Shown here in pieces: positions 25,589 through 34,671 of a DNA stretch of 64,000 nucleotides (position 1 is its first letter; the number at the start of each line of letters is the position of its first letter). The DNA lies in assembly GCA_963719855.1 (NCBI GenBank), contig CAVRDK010000004.1:620001-684000 (forward strand), in the 5' to 3' direction. The position numbers were made by a program, and so were the translations under genes. Under the pieces are notes generated by a model, which was given only the letters and a program-made list of their open reading frames with translations, was not told the DNA's origin and ran no database searches. This DNA is from CAIQPV01 sp963719855. Its GTDB lineage: Bacteria; Pseudomonadota; Gammaproteobacteria; Burkholderiales; Gallionellaceae.

Positions 25589-26227
25589 ATGGCATCCAGT
25601 CAATGCGTAGTGTTGAGGTTTCCCGGGATCAGTATTCCCGCGATCACCAACAGAGCAATGCCACAGCGCCGGAAAAATTCCGTCTATCGCAGCCGGGAGT
25701 ATTTAACCGAGTCGGAAGTTGCGAGGTTGATCGATGCGGCAGGAGAAACTGGCCGGCATCGGCATCGGGATGCCACGCTGCTCATGCTGGCCTATCGCCA
25801 TGGCCTTAGAGTCTCGGAACTGATCGGCCTGCGCTGGGATCAGCTGGATTTCGAGCAAAGCCTGCTGCACGTCAATCGCCTCAAGCACGGTACGGCAAGT
25901 GTTCATCCCCTGCATGAAACGGAATTGAGTGCGCTGAAAATATTGTTGCTGGAATACCCAAAGTTACTGCATGTGTTTTGCAGCGAACGCAAAATGCCGC
26001 TTACTGCGGATGCAATCCGCAAGATTATTGCTCGCGCAGGCCAGGATGCGGGGCTGCCTTTTGCTGTTCATCCACACATGCTGCGCCATGCCTGCGGCTA
26101 CAAGCTTGCCCAGGCAGGGGAGGATACCCGCGCTATCCAGGATTATCTGGGACACCGGAACATCCAACACACGGTTCGGTACACGCAGTTGTCGTCCGAG
26201 CGTTTCAGGAGTTTCTGGAAAGATTAA
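25589..26227 (+). CDS. small tyrosine recombinase (FimB/XerD-like)
   Basis: 212 residues, so only the catalytic domain, like the FimB/FimE invertases. All catalytic residues are visible: Arg in HGLRVSELIGLRW, His-x-x-Arg in HPHMLRHACG, His in LGHRNIQHT and the Tyr in VRYTQLSS. The ATG at 25589 lacks a clear ribosome site; MPQRRKN at 25658 is an alternative start. It probably acts on the 34-bp sites, one of which touches the gene. Inversion, excision and resolution are all possible. Confidence 0.88.
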   Translation: MASSQCVVLRFPGISIPAITNRAMPQRRKNSVYRSREYLTESEVARLIDAAGETGRHRHRDATLLMLAYRHGLRVSELIGLRWDQLDFEQSLLHVNRLKHGTASVHPLHETELSALKILLLEYPKLLHVFCSERKMPLTADAIRKIIARAGQDAGLPFAVHPHMLRHACGYKLAQAGEDTRAIQDYLGHRNIQHTVRYTQLSSERFRSFWKD

Positions 26228-26247
26228 CCAATTATGAGGAGGTGAAA

Positions 26248-26454
26248 ATGATGAACGACTTTGAGGATGGCGCAATTGCAGCACTGGATGGGCAGGATGA
26301 ATGTACAAATCCGCATTCGCTTGCCTCAACGGCCTATAGCGATTGGCAGGACGGATGGCTTGCTACGTCTAATCCGTGCAAAATGCGCAAAACAATTATC
26401 CTGCCGCCTGTTGAAGCTATGCAGGAAAGCATTTCACATATTGTCATCCATTAA
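26248..26454 (+). CDS. CrpP/ribosome-modulation-factor-like small protein
   Basis: 68 residues with an excellent AGGAGGT site 5 bases before the ATG. The motif DGAIAALDGQDECTNPH followed by YSDWQDGW matches the A...G...NPY...W..GW pattern of the RMF/CrpP superfamily, whose members bind 100S ribosomes or, in CrpP, were linked to fluoroquinolone resistance. It lies just after the recombinase. Family placement is by pattern only. Confidence 0.5.
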   Translation: MMNDFEDGAIAALDGQDECTNPHSLASTAYSDWQDGWLATSNPCKMRKTIILPPVEAMQESISHIVIH

Positions 26455-26510
26455 CTGGATAAAATCATTTGCAGGATTGAATTGATCGACAGGTAATCGG
26501 ACAGCGCCAC

Positions 26511-27956
26511 ATGAGTAACTACATAACAAAATCCTCGCTTCTTACTGGCATCAGATGCCCGAAGCTTCTTTGGCTAAAATCGAAAATGCCGGAACTGGCA
26601 TCACCCACAACAGCGTCCAGGTTGAGTGCGGCGGCAGGAACGGAACTTGGAAAGCTTGCCAGAAGCAACTATGCCAATGGTTTTCTGATTGAGCATGTCG
26701 AATCTCCGGACATTGCCGTCAGGGAGACGGCCCGGCATATGGCAGAGGCTGTGCCTTGTCCTTTATATGAGGCGGCTTTTGTTCATCATGGAGTGTTGGT
26801 TCGGGCGGATATTCTTGCGCCCGACCATGATGAATGGAGAATGGTAGAGGTTAAATCAGCGGGCAGTGTGAAAGAGCATCATCTGATCGATTGCGCGATC
26901 CAGTTATGGGTGCTGGAAGGGGCGGGGATTGCTGTACGCCAGATATGTGTGGCGCATGTCGATACAGGATTCGAATATGCGGGGGATGGCAACTATTCCG
27001 GCCTGCTCGTCGAAAAAGATGTGACGGAAGAGGTGAGGGGGCTACTGCCGGAAGTGCCACAGTGGCTTGCCACCCATCTGGATGTGCTAGTCAACCCGAT
27101 GCCGGAAATTCCAATGGGAAGCCAATGCAAGCCGGAATGCCAGTTTATGGCGCATTGCGAGTCGGCTCTTCCGGAATATCCGGTTACCCTTCTGCCCAAT
27201 GCAGCCAAGGCCATTTCCAATCTCCAGAAAGCGGGCATTGAGGATGTCCGGGATATTCCGAATGGGATGTTGAAAAGCGAGCGCCATATCCGGGTCTGGC
27301 AGGTGACACGGGACGGCACACCTTATGTTGCGCCTGACTTGGTTAGGGAGTTATCCAAACTTCCCTATCCAAGATTTTACCTGGATTTTGAGACCATCAA
27401 TTTTGTGATTCCAAGATGGGCTGGAACGAGCCCCCATCAACAATTGCCATTCCAGTGGTCATGCCATATCGAGCGACCGGATCTGTTAATTGAGCACAAG
27501 GAGTTTCTGGAGACAACGGGCCAAGCTCCAATGCGCCTCTTTGCGGAAACCCTGATTGAAGCGCTGGAGAATGACGGCCCTATCATTGTGTTTGGCACTT
27601 TCGAGGAGACCATCCTGAAACAGGCCATCCGGCTCAACCCTGAATTCGAGACGCCTCTGCTAGGGATAATTGATCGTCTGGTAAATCTTTTGCCGTGGAT
27701 GCGGGAACATTATTACCATCCGGCCATGAAAGGCTCATGGTCGATCAAGGCCATCTTGCCTACTGTTGCCCCTCATCTGGACTATGCACAGTTGGACGAT
27801 GTGCGAAACGGAACGCTGGCGCAACTCGCATACCTTGAAATTATCGATCCGGAAACTCATGCATCCGTTCGCGACATGAAAATTCACAATCTGTTGAAGT
27901 ACTGTGAATTGGATACGCGAGCAATGGTGGAGCTGGTGAGGTTTTTTACCCGATAG
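26511..27956 (+). CDS. DUF2779 protein: Cas4-like nuclease plus DEDD exonuclease fold
   Basis: 481 residues. The N-terminal part (ITKSSLLTGIRCPKLLWL) and the acidic VEVKSAG motif near residue 115 are of the PD-(D/E)XK/Cas4 type, with Cys residues (QCKPECQFMAHC, near 205-215) that could bind an iron-sulfur cluster. The C-terminal half opens with FYLDFETINF and ends with YCELDTRAMVELV, an RNase H-like DEDD arrangement. Such proteins are often found on mobile elements and are suspected to act in DNA repair or defence; no role is proven. Confidence 0.75.
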   Translation: MSNYITKSSLLTGIRCPKLLWLKSKMPELASPTTASRLSAAAGTELGKLARSNYANGFLIEHVESPDIAVRETARHMAEAVPCPLYEAAFVHHGVLVRADILAPDHDEWRMVEVKSAGSVKEHHLIDCAIQLWVLEGAGIAVRQICVAHVDTGFEYAGDGNYSGLLVEKDVTEEVRGLLPEVPQWLATHLDVLVNPMPEIPMGSQCKPECQFMAHCESALPEYPVTLLPNAAKAISNLQKAGIEDVRDIPNGMLKSERHIRVWQVTRDGTPYVAPDLVRELSKLPYPRFYLDFETINFVIPRWAGTSPHQQLPFQWSCHIERPDLLIEHKEFLETTGQAPMRLFAETLIEALENDGPIIVFGTFEETILKQAIRLNPEFETPLLGIIDRLVNLLPWMREHYYHPAMKGSWSIKAILPTVAPHLDYAQLDDVRNGTLAQLAYLEIIDPETHASVRDMKIHNLLKYCELDTRAMVELVRFFTR

Positions 27957-28140
27957 GTTTTTCGCCTGCATTGTGCAGCTGATTGCGCTCAATTTTTTGC
28001 GTGGGTGCGATCTTCAAAGCAAAATTTCATAGAAAAATCACCTTCTGCGGCGAAAGGCGCGTTTTTCCCTCGCCTTTCGAAATTAATTTCGATGTTTCCT
28101 GCTGGACAATCCACATTGTCGAAATTAATAAATAGAGGAG

Positions 28141-29334
28141 ATGGAGATGGGTGATGAGAAAAAGATGAAGGTGGGGCGAGTTGATGGGCATAACTCTGAG
28201 TATAGATCCGGTGGAGTTTCGATTGCGAAGGAGCTGCGGCACGAACTGTCGCTAATATTTAAGGTGCATATAGCTAAAGGGGCAGTTAAGGACAAGCAGG
28301 TAAGCCAAGGTACGATTGAGAAACGGAAGGAAGTAATAGTGGGGTTCTTCAGTGATTTGTACTTCCTGAAGTTCAAGATCAGGAGCACGAAGAACTTGGG
28401 GCAGAAGCATATTCGGGCGGTAGTGCGCCTTTGGGAGGAAAAAGGTCAGTCAGCATCGACGATTCAGAACAAGCTGTCGATCATGAGGACATTTTGCGAG
28501 TGGATTGGTAAGGCTGGCATGGTGAAATCACCTGAAACGTATGTCCAGAATGTGGAATCGGTTAAACGGTCGGAGGTTGCGCAGGAGGATAAGTCCTGGG
28601 TGGCGAAGGGGGTTGATGTAACGGGAAAGCTGGCCGAGGTTAGTGAGGAAGATCAGATGGCGGGCGGAGTGTTGATGCTGTGCTATGTGTTCGGATTGCG
28701 TGTCCGGGAAGCGGTACTGCTGAATTTATTGAAGGCAGAAGATGACGGGTCGCTGAAGATCGTCCAGGGGACGAAGGGGGGGCGGGCGCGGTCGGTGCCA
28801 ATCGAGCATGAATGGCAGCAGCAGGTATTTGACGTGCTGAAGAAGAAGGTTAGTCCGAGATCAGGTCGCTTTGTAACAAGTCAAGGTGTAGAGGCTTGTA
28901 TTCAGCGTATCTACTACGTCATGAGGAAACACGGATTAAAACTGGCGGATCTGGGGGTAAGCGCGCACGGGCTGCGGCACCAGTATTTCCATGAACGCTT
29001 TTACGAGCTGCTGGGTATTCAACCACCGGTGAAGGGTGGTGATCTGACTGGGGTGGATAAGGCCGAGTTCGAGGCGGCGACCGGCAAGTTGATGGAGCGT
29101 GCCGGTCACTCAAAGCTGTCGAAAGGTGCTTCGTACTACGGCAGCAGAAAGATACCCGGTAGTAATGGACTGGAAGAATCAAAGGAAGGATCTGAGTCAT
29201 CTGAATCTGAGCCTGATTCGGAACCTGATTCGGAACCTGATTTGGAACCTGATTTGGAACCAGGTACGGAACCAGGTACGGAACCAGATTCGGAACCTAG
29301 TGCCGAAGACGACGGGGTCAGTCGGGAAGAATAG
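28141..29334 (+). CDS. tyrosine recombinase with acidic repeat tail
   Basis: 397 residues. An N-terminal SAM-like DNA-binding domain (SASTIQNKLSIMRTFCEWIG) precedes the catalytic domain, with Arg in VFGLRVREAVLL, His-x-x-Arg in SAHGLRHQYFHERF, His in ERAGHSK and Tyr in GASYYGSR. This is the integrase type found on ICE-like elements (Integrase_1/Phage_int_SAM_2). From about residue 350 it carries a repetitive tail of EPDS, EPDL and EPGT units encoded by 12-base repeats. The tail is strongly acidic and may modulate DNA binding. Confidence 0.85.
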   Translation: MEMGDEKKMKVGRVDGHNSEYRSGGVSIAKELRHELSLIFKVHIAKGAVKDKQVSQGTIEKRKEVIVGFFSDLYFLKFKIRSTKNLGQKHIRAVVRLWEEKGQSASTIQNKLSIMRTFCEWIGKAGMVKSPETYVQNVESVKRSEVAQEDKSWVAKGVDVTGKLAEVSEEDQMAGGVLMLCYVFGLRVREAVLLNLLKAEDDGSLKIVQGTKGGRARSVPIEHEWQQQVFDVLKKKVSPRSGRFVTSQGVEACIQRIYYVMRKHGLKLADLGVSAHGLRHQYFHERFYELLGIQPPVKGGDLTGVDKAEFEAATGKLMERAGHSKLSKGASYYGSRKIPGSNGLEESKEGSESSESEPDSEPDSEPDLEPDLEPGTEPGTEPDSEPSAEDDGVSREE

Positions 29335-29759
29335 TGGTCCAGAATCCATTTAGGGGAGAGCGGGGGCCGAAGACTATTGGGCGCGATGAAGTTCTGCGGT
29401 GTACTAGAGGGCTTCAAATTATAGGAATTCAATGGCTGCTCTCCTCCAACTTGCGGACATTCGCGGTAAGATTAGCTTTGAATGTTGACCGTCCCTGACC
29501 GGCCATAAGCAGCCGGTCGCCTGTGTCCGCTATCCTGCAGCGAGATAACGGGCGCAAAAGGTAGTCATTTCTCGAACCCCCTCACTCGATTAACAAATAA
29601 AAGAACGATCGTTCTGTTCTCGTGTCAAACCCCTCACCACAAGGCACATGCCACCCCCGGCGTGCTGCCGCCCCACCATGATGATGCCGTTCGGGCTACG
29701 CGCCAAAAACCCCGTCTCTGCATGGCTGTTGTGCCCCAAGACCGGAACGGAATTGCCTC
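29335..29759. other. intergenic region before the IS91-like gene
   Basis: No credible gene. It contains a degenerate segment with CGGTC/GACCGG pieces typical of this genome's spacers and a second copy of the SOS-like palindrome at 29602-29615. The left end of the IS91-like element probably lies just after it. Confidence 0.4.
29602..29615. promoter_or_regulatory. second SOS-like palindrome
   Basis: AGAACGATCGTTCT is identical to the operator of umuDC, preceded by the same AAA. Here the DNA after it has no TAGGAT-like -10 or SOS gene; the IS91-like transposase follows instead. It may be the leftover promoter of an SOS gene cut off by the transposon. Confidence 0.5.
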
Positions 29760-30869
29760 ATGGTTGCCGCAGTCAAACGTACCGAACCCAGCACACAGTG
29801 CTATCAGCGCCGCAGACCCGAACAGACGCTTTGGTATCGCACCGTACAAGCGCACTTCGAAACCTGGCTGGAACTCTCATCCGGGGAATTCAATGAATCA
29901 CCGCCTGCCCATGTCGAGGATGCCTTTCGCCGCTATCTTGAATGCGGCATCCTGGCTCACGGTTTTGCCCGCGCCCACTGTGACGAGTGCGGGCACGACT
30001 TCCTGATCGCATTCTCCTGCAAAGGCCGTGGTGTGTGCCCTTCCTGCAACACACGGCGCATGGTCGAAACAGCCGCGCATTTGACCGATCACGTCTTTCC
30101 CAAGTTGCCGGTGCGCCAGTGGGTGCTCTCGGTGCCCAAACGCCTGCGCTATTTTCTGCAACGTGATGTGGCCTTGCAAGGTGCCGTGCTGCGCATTTTT
30201 CTGCGCGAGGTGGAGCGGTGTTTGCGCGAACACAGCCCCGGTTGCTGCACCCAGGCTCGCATTGGGGCAGTCGCCTTCATCCACCGCTTCGGTTCGTCCC
30301 TTAACGAACACGTCCATTTTCACTGCTGTATTGTCGATGGGACATTCGAGCCTGTCGCCAACGCTAACGATGGGGCGGGTGTGGATTTTCATGCAGCATC
30401 TGGGCTTGATGCGGTCGCCATTGCCGAAGTACAAGCACGGGTGCGGCGACGGATTATTGCTACCTTCGTCCGTCGCGGCCTGATCGAAAAGGCCGTGAGT
30501 TCGGTGATGGGCGGTTGGGTACATGGCGGCGGGTTTTCTGTAGACGCCTCGGTATGCATCAACGAGAAAGACCGGGCAGGGCTGGAACGACTGCTGCGCT
30601 ACTGCGCGCGCCCGCCCTTCGCGTTGGAACATCTGCAACAACTGGATGCCGAACATCTGGTCTACCACAGCCCCAAACCGGGTCTTGATGGTTCATGCGA
30701 TCTGGTGCTGACGCCGCTGGAATTGATCGGAAAAATTGCTGCACTGGTGCCACCACCCCGTTCGCATCGCCATCGCTACTTCGGTGTTCTGGCTCCCAAC
30801 TCGCCCCTGCGTGCGGCAGTCATCGCACTGGCTCCTGTGGTGGTCGCGCCGTCTTTGCCGCTCGCGGAT
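29760..30869 (+). pseudogene. IS91-family transposase, 3' truncated
   Basis: About 370 residues of a rolling-circle (HUH) transposase: N-terminal zinc-binding domain HCDECGHDFLIAFSCKGRG with further CxxC, the EHVHFHCC HUH-type motif, and the C-terminal region LAPNSPLRAAVIALAP. The last roughly 100 residues, which in relatives contain a second Cys cluster, are missing. At about 30870 the frame runs into antisense of a group II intron reverse transcriptase and stays open by chance to 31112. Confidence 0.82.
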
Positions 30870-31733
30870 GACCTCATGCTCCAGCCACTCTTTCGAATTG
30901 CCAGTGATAATGAAGTCGTCCGCGTAACGCACCATGTTCATTTTCAAACCTCTTTGCTTTGCTTTCGGGAATTTCTCCGCCAGCCTCGCTTCGAGGCCAT
31001 CGAGTGTCATGTTTGCCAGAACCGGGCTGATGATACCCCCTTGCGGGGTTCCGGCCTCTGTGGGGAAGAGTTCGTTTTGATAAACGTACCCCGCCTTGAG
31101 CCATGTCTTTAGAACTGCCTTGTCCGTGGGGATGTTGGCGATCATCCAGTCATGACTGATTTTGTCGAAACAGCCTTGGATGTCAGCCTCAAGTACCCAT
31201 ACCGCACTGACCTTTCTTGCAAGAGTAATGAAGCATTGCTCCCCCGCATCGGCAGTTGCGCGTTCCGGCCTGAACCCATAAGAATTCAGGTCGGCGGTGG
31301 TTTCCGCAACGGGTTCCAACGCCAGCAGATGTAATGCTTGCATGGCGCGGCACTTCATTACGGGGATGCCGAGTGGCCTTGTCTTGCCGTTCTTCTTCGG
31401 AATTAATACCCTCCGTAGCGGAAGCGGCGAATAACCACGCCGCTTCATCGACGCTATCGCGTTGATCTTTGCCTCCGGTGTTTTCCATGTGACCTTGTCC
31501 ACACCGGGGGTGTTCTTGCCTTTATTCTCAGTCACCCGCTTGACGGCTAACGCTTTGCCGCTGAACGAGTGGGTCAGCAGCCACTGCAAGGCTTTCACCT
31601 TGTTGTGCCTGCCAACCTGTGTTGCCTTCACAATACGCGCTTGCAGCCGTCTTACCTGACGCTGAACATCGGCCCAATTGATGCCGTCCCATGTCATGCC
31701 GGAAGATGCACACGCCAGTGTTGCAGCGCTCAT
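30870..31733 (-). pseudogene. group II intron reverse transcriptase/maturase, truncated
   Basis: Starts at MSAATLACASSGMTW with GGGGAAAAG upstream. Reverse transcriptase blocks are intact (NSYGFRPERATADA, GTPQGGIISPVLAN, VRYADDFIITGN with the YADD active site). The match stops right after EWLEHEV, so the maturase (X) and endonuclease parts are absent, and the frame continues into antisense IS91 sequence until 30693. The protein cannot support splicing or retrohoming. Confidence 0.85.
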
Positions 31734-32290
31734 TTGCTTTTCCCCGTTTAGGTGGTTCTGCCAACTCTCTTGTGAAGAGAGACCATAAGGAAGTCTGCCC
31801 GCTTTCGCGTGGGGTGATGTTTCAACCCCTATCCGCACCATTACAGAGCGGCATTCGCTTTTTCCTCGTTCCCAAGCCCGCACCGCCATAGGCAAGCTTT
31901 GCAGCCTGCTGTCCCCGAAGGGAGCGATACGGGGTTTCCACGTTCCACTTGCGTGAGTACGTCGGGTTAGGTGCCTGCTGTCGACCGGAAGATATATGGG
32001 TCACGAAAGCGTAATTCAAAGACGCTGTTCCCCTCTTCATTACCGTTTGGTTCAAGCGTAAAAGCCACTTTCGCTTGTTATAGGTGACGATCTTTATCGC
32101 AGATTCACATGTGTTCACCCTACCGACTATCTAGCACTTATCCGGCGTGTGGCTGCCAGAAGGGTACGCCTCTCGCGATTGATACCCCGCACCTCGCGGT
32201 GCTTCGTTACATTGTCAGAGTCGCTCTTTATTCAGACTCCTGGATTCACCCGGTGACACGGGTGGTGACTTCCTATAGAATTAAAATAGT
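31734..32290 (-). mobile_element. 5' part of the group II intron RNA (approximate limits)
   Basis: About 550 bases upstream of the reverse transcriptase start, the normal place for domains I-III. The region has many short inverted repeats (for example GAGTC/GACTC and GCACC/GGTGC near 32190-32250) and no coding frame that fits a known protein. I cannot fix the intron's 5' end from sequence alone; the intron's 3' domains are lost. Confidence 0.4.
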
Positions 32291-32408
32291 AACCACAACT
32301 TGCACAAGCGACTTCGTGTCGCATTTGAATTTCCTATCCTCAAATACAGCAAATCTACAGCAAATAAATCGGCAAAGCAGTCAAAACAGCCGAACTTAAA
32401 GGGAAACC

Positions 32409-34649
32409 ATGTCAGAAGAAGAACGCCGCCGCTTACAACAGCAGCTTTGGAATATCGCGAACACCCTGCGCGGCAAGATGGGGGCCGATGAATTCCGGGA
32501 CTACATCCTTGGATTTATCTTCTACAAATACCTTTCTGAAAAAATCCAGCGTTTTGCCGATGCAGAACTGGCACAGGAAAACCTCAAGTTTGCCGAAATC
32601 AAGGAAAACACCAAGGAAGGCAAAGCCTATATTGCCGCGCTGGAACATGCCGCACTGGGCGAGCTTGGCTACTTCTTGAAGCCATCCGAGCTATTCCATG
32701 CCATTGCCATGAAGGGCAGCAACCAGAAAGACGACTACAACGAAGGCGAAAGCCATAACTTCATTCTGGGCGAACTCGCCAAGATTCTAAAAAACATTGA
32801 GCAAAGCACGCTGGGTACCGATAGTGCCGATGATTTTGTGAACCTGTTTGAAGACTTGGATTTAACCTCGTCCAAGCTGGGTAAATCAGAAAAGGAAAAA
32901 AACGATCTCGTTGCTAAAGTGCTGGTACACCTGGACAACATCGACTTCAATCTATCCGACAAGGCCGCCGATGTGCTGGGCGATGCCTATGAATACCTAA
33001 TCGGTGAATTTGCCAGCAGTGCGGGGAAAAAAGCCGGGGAGTTTTACACGCCGCAGCCTGCATCCTCCCTGCTTGCCAAGCTGGTGACCAGCAATAACAA
33101 AATCCTCAAAAGCGTGTATGACCCAACTTGCGGCAGCGGCTCGCTGTTACTGCGGGTTAAGCGCGAGGCCACCCACGTCGATAAAATTTACGGCCAAGAA
33201 CTCAACCGCACCACCTACAACTTGGCGCGCATGAACATGATCCTGCATGACGTGCATTATGCAGACTTCGACATTCGCCAGGAAGACACGCTGGAACGGC
33301 CACAGCACCGCGATTTAAAGTTTGATGTAATCGTAGCAAATCCGCCATTCTCGGCGCATTGGAGTGCCAGCCAGCTACACATGAGCGATGACCGCTTTAG
33401 TGTCTATGGCAGGCTTGCACCCAGCACCAAAGCGGACATGGCCTTTGTGCAGCACATGATTTACCACCTTGCCGAAGAAGGCACCATGGCCGTTTTATTG
33501 CCGCACGGGGTCTTATTCCGTGGCGCAGCAGAAGGCCATATACGCCAATACCTGATCGAACAAATGAACTGTCTGGATGCAGTAATCGGCCTGCCTGCCA
33601 ATATGTTCTATGGCACCACCATTCCTACCTGTGTATTGGTGTTCAAGAAATGTCGGAAAAACCCGGACAATATCTTGTTCATTGATGCAAGCCAACATTT
33701 TGAAAAGGTAAAAACAACGAATGTCATGCGCCCCGAGCACATAGACAAGATTGTTGCGGCCTACAAGGCGCGCACCAATGAAGACAAATACAGCTACGTT
33801 GCCACCTTGGGCGAGATCAAGGCCAATGACTACAACCTGAATATCCCACGCTATGTGGATACCTTCGAGGCGGAAGGTAGGATTGATTTAGGGGTTGTTA
33901 CTGAGAACTTATCGCACTTAGATGAGCAGTCAAAAGCGGCGGATGAAATCATTGGCAATTTCTGCGAAGAGCTAAATATCCCTGAGCCTAAAGGTAACAA
34001 TACTTTCTGGTTGACCCAATACAAAAAAGGCGTGATGCAGCAGATTTTCAGCCAAGAGTTACGGTTCAAGGATGATGAGGGGCAGGATTTTCCAGAGTGG
34101 GAAGAAACTACTTTAGGAAATATCGCCACCTTTCTCCGTGGCGGTTCTCTCTCAAAATCTGATATATCACCAGCTGGTAAATTTGAGTGCGTGCATTACG
34201 GGGAGCTTTTTACAATTTACAGCGAGGTCATTCGCTCGCTTAAATCAAAAACAAACTTAACTGAAACTGTAAAAAGCGAATTCGGCGATATTTTAATGCC
34301 AAGCTCGGATGTGACACCCGCTGGATTGGCAAAGGCATCTTGTATACTCAAGGAAGGGGTTATTCTTGGGGGCGATATAAATATCATCCGCCTTAAAGAC
34401 AAGACGGAGCCGATTTTTATAAGCTATTTGCTGAATTTCTATAAACACAAAATCATTAAATTGGTTTCGGGTACGACTGTTAAACATATCTACATCAAAG
34501 ATATTAAAACCATATCGCTGACAATTCCTCACGCCGTAAAAGAGCAAACCAAAATCGCCAACTTCCTGAGTGCCATCGACGACAAAATAACCGCCACTCA
34601 AATCCAGCTTGCCGCCGCGAAGCAATACAAGCAAGGCTTGTTGCAGTAG
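32409..34649 (+). CDS. hsdM: type I restriction HsdM-HsdS fusion with one target-recognition domain
   Basis: 746 residues. Residues 1-525 are a complete HsdM: N-terminal helical domain, SAM-binding DPTCGSGSLLL near 238, catalytic NPPF near 310, and the usual end NIPRYVDTFEAEGRIDLG. From about residue 535 it continues as HsdS: QYKKGVMQQIFSQELRF, normally the middle conserved region, a single target-recognition domain starting WEETTLGNIATFLRGGSLS, then the distal coiled coil ending LAAAKQYKQGLLQ. The first HsdS recognition domain is missing. A half-S fusion would need to pair up to read a symmetric target. Confidence 0.88.
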   Translation: MSEEERRRLQQQLWNIANTLRGKMGADEFRDYILGFIFYKYLSEKIQRFADAELAQENLKFAEIKENTKEGKAYIAALEHAALGELGYFLKPSELFHAIAMKGSNQKDDYNEGESHNFILGELAKILKNIEQSTLGTDSADDFVNLFEDLDLTSSKLGKSEKEKNDLVAKVLVHLDNIDFNLSDKAADVLGDAYEYLIGEFASSAGKKAGEFYTPQPASSLLAKLVTSNNKILKSVYDPTCGSGSLLLRVKREATHVDKIYGQELNRTTYNLARMNMILHDVHYADFDIRQEDTLERPQHRDLKFDVIVANPPFSAHWSASQLHMSDDRFSVYGRLAPSTKADMAFVQHMIYHLAEEGTMAVLLPHGVLFRGAAEGHIRQYLIEQMNCLDAVIGLPANMFYGTTIPTCVLVFKKCRKNPDNILFIDASQHFEKVKTTNVMRPEHIDKIVAAYKARTNEDKYSYVATLGEIKANDYNLNIPRYVDTFEAEGRIDLGVVTENLSHLDEQSKAADEIIGNFCEELNIPEPKGNNTFWLTQYKKGVMQQIFSQELRFKDDEGQDFPEWEETTLGNIATFLRGGSLSKSDISPAGKFECVHYGELFTIYSEVIRSLKSKTNLTETVKSEFGDILMPSSDVTPAGLAKASCILKEGVILGGDINIIRLKDKTEPIFISYLLNFYKHKIIKLVSGTTVKHIYIKDIKTISLTIPHAVKEQTKIANFLSAIDDKITATQIQLAAAKQYKQGLLQ

Positions 34650-34671
34650 ATGTTTGTTTAAACCAATCGCC

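Noticed and set aside
30870..31112. C-terminal extension of the IS91-like transposase
   Set aside because: These codons are the reverse complement of the group II reverse transcriptase and are open by chance.
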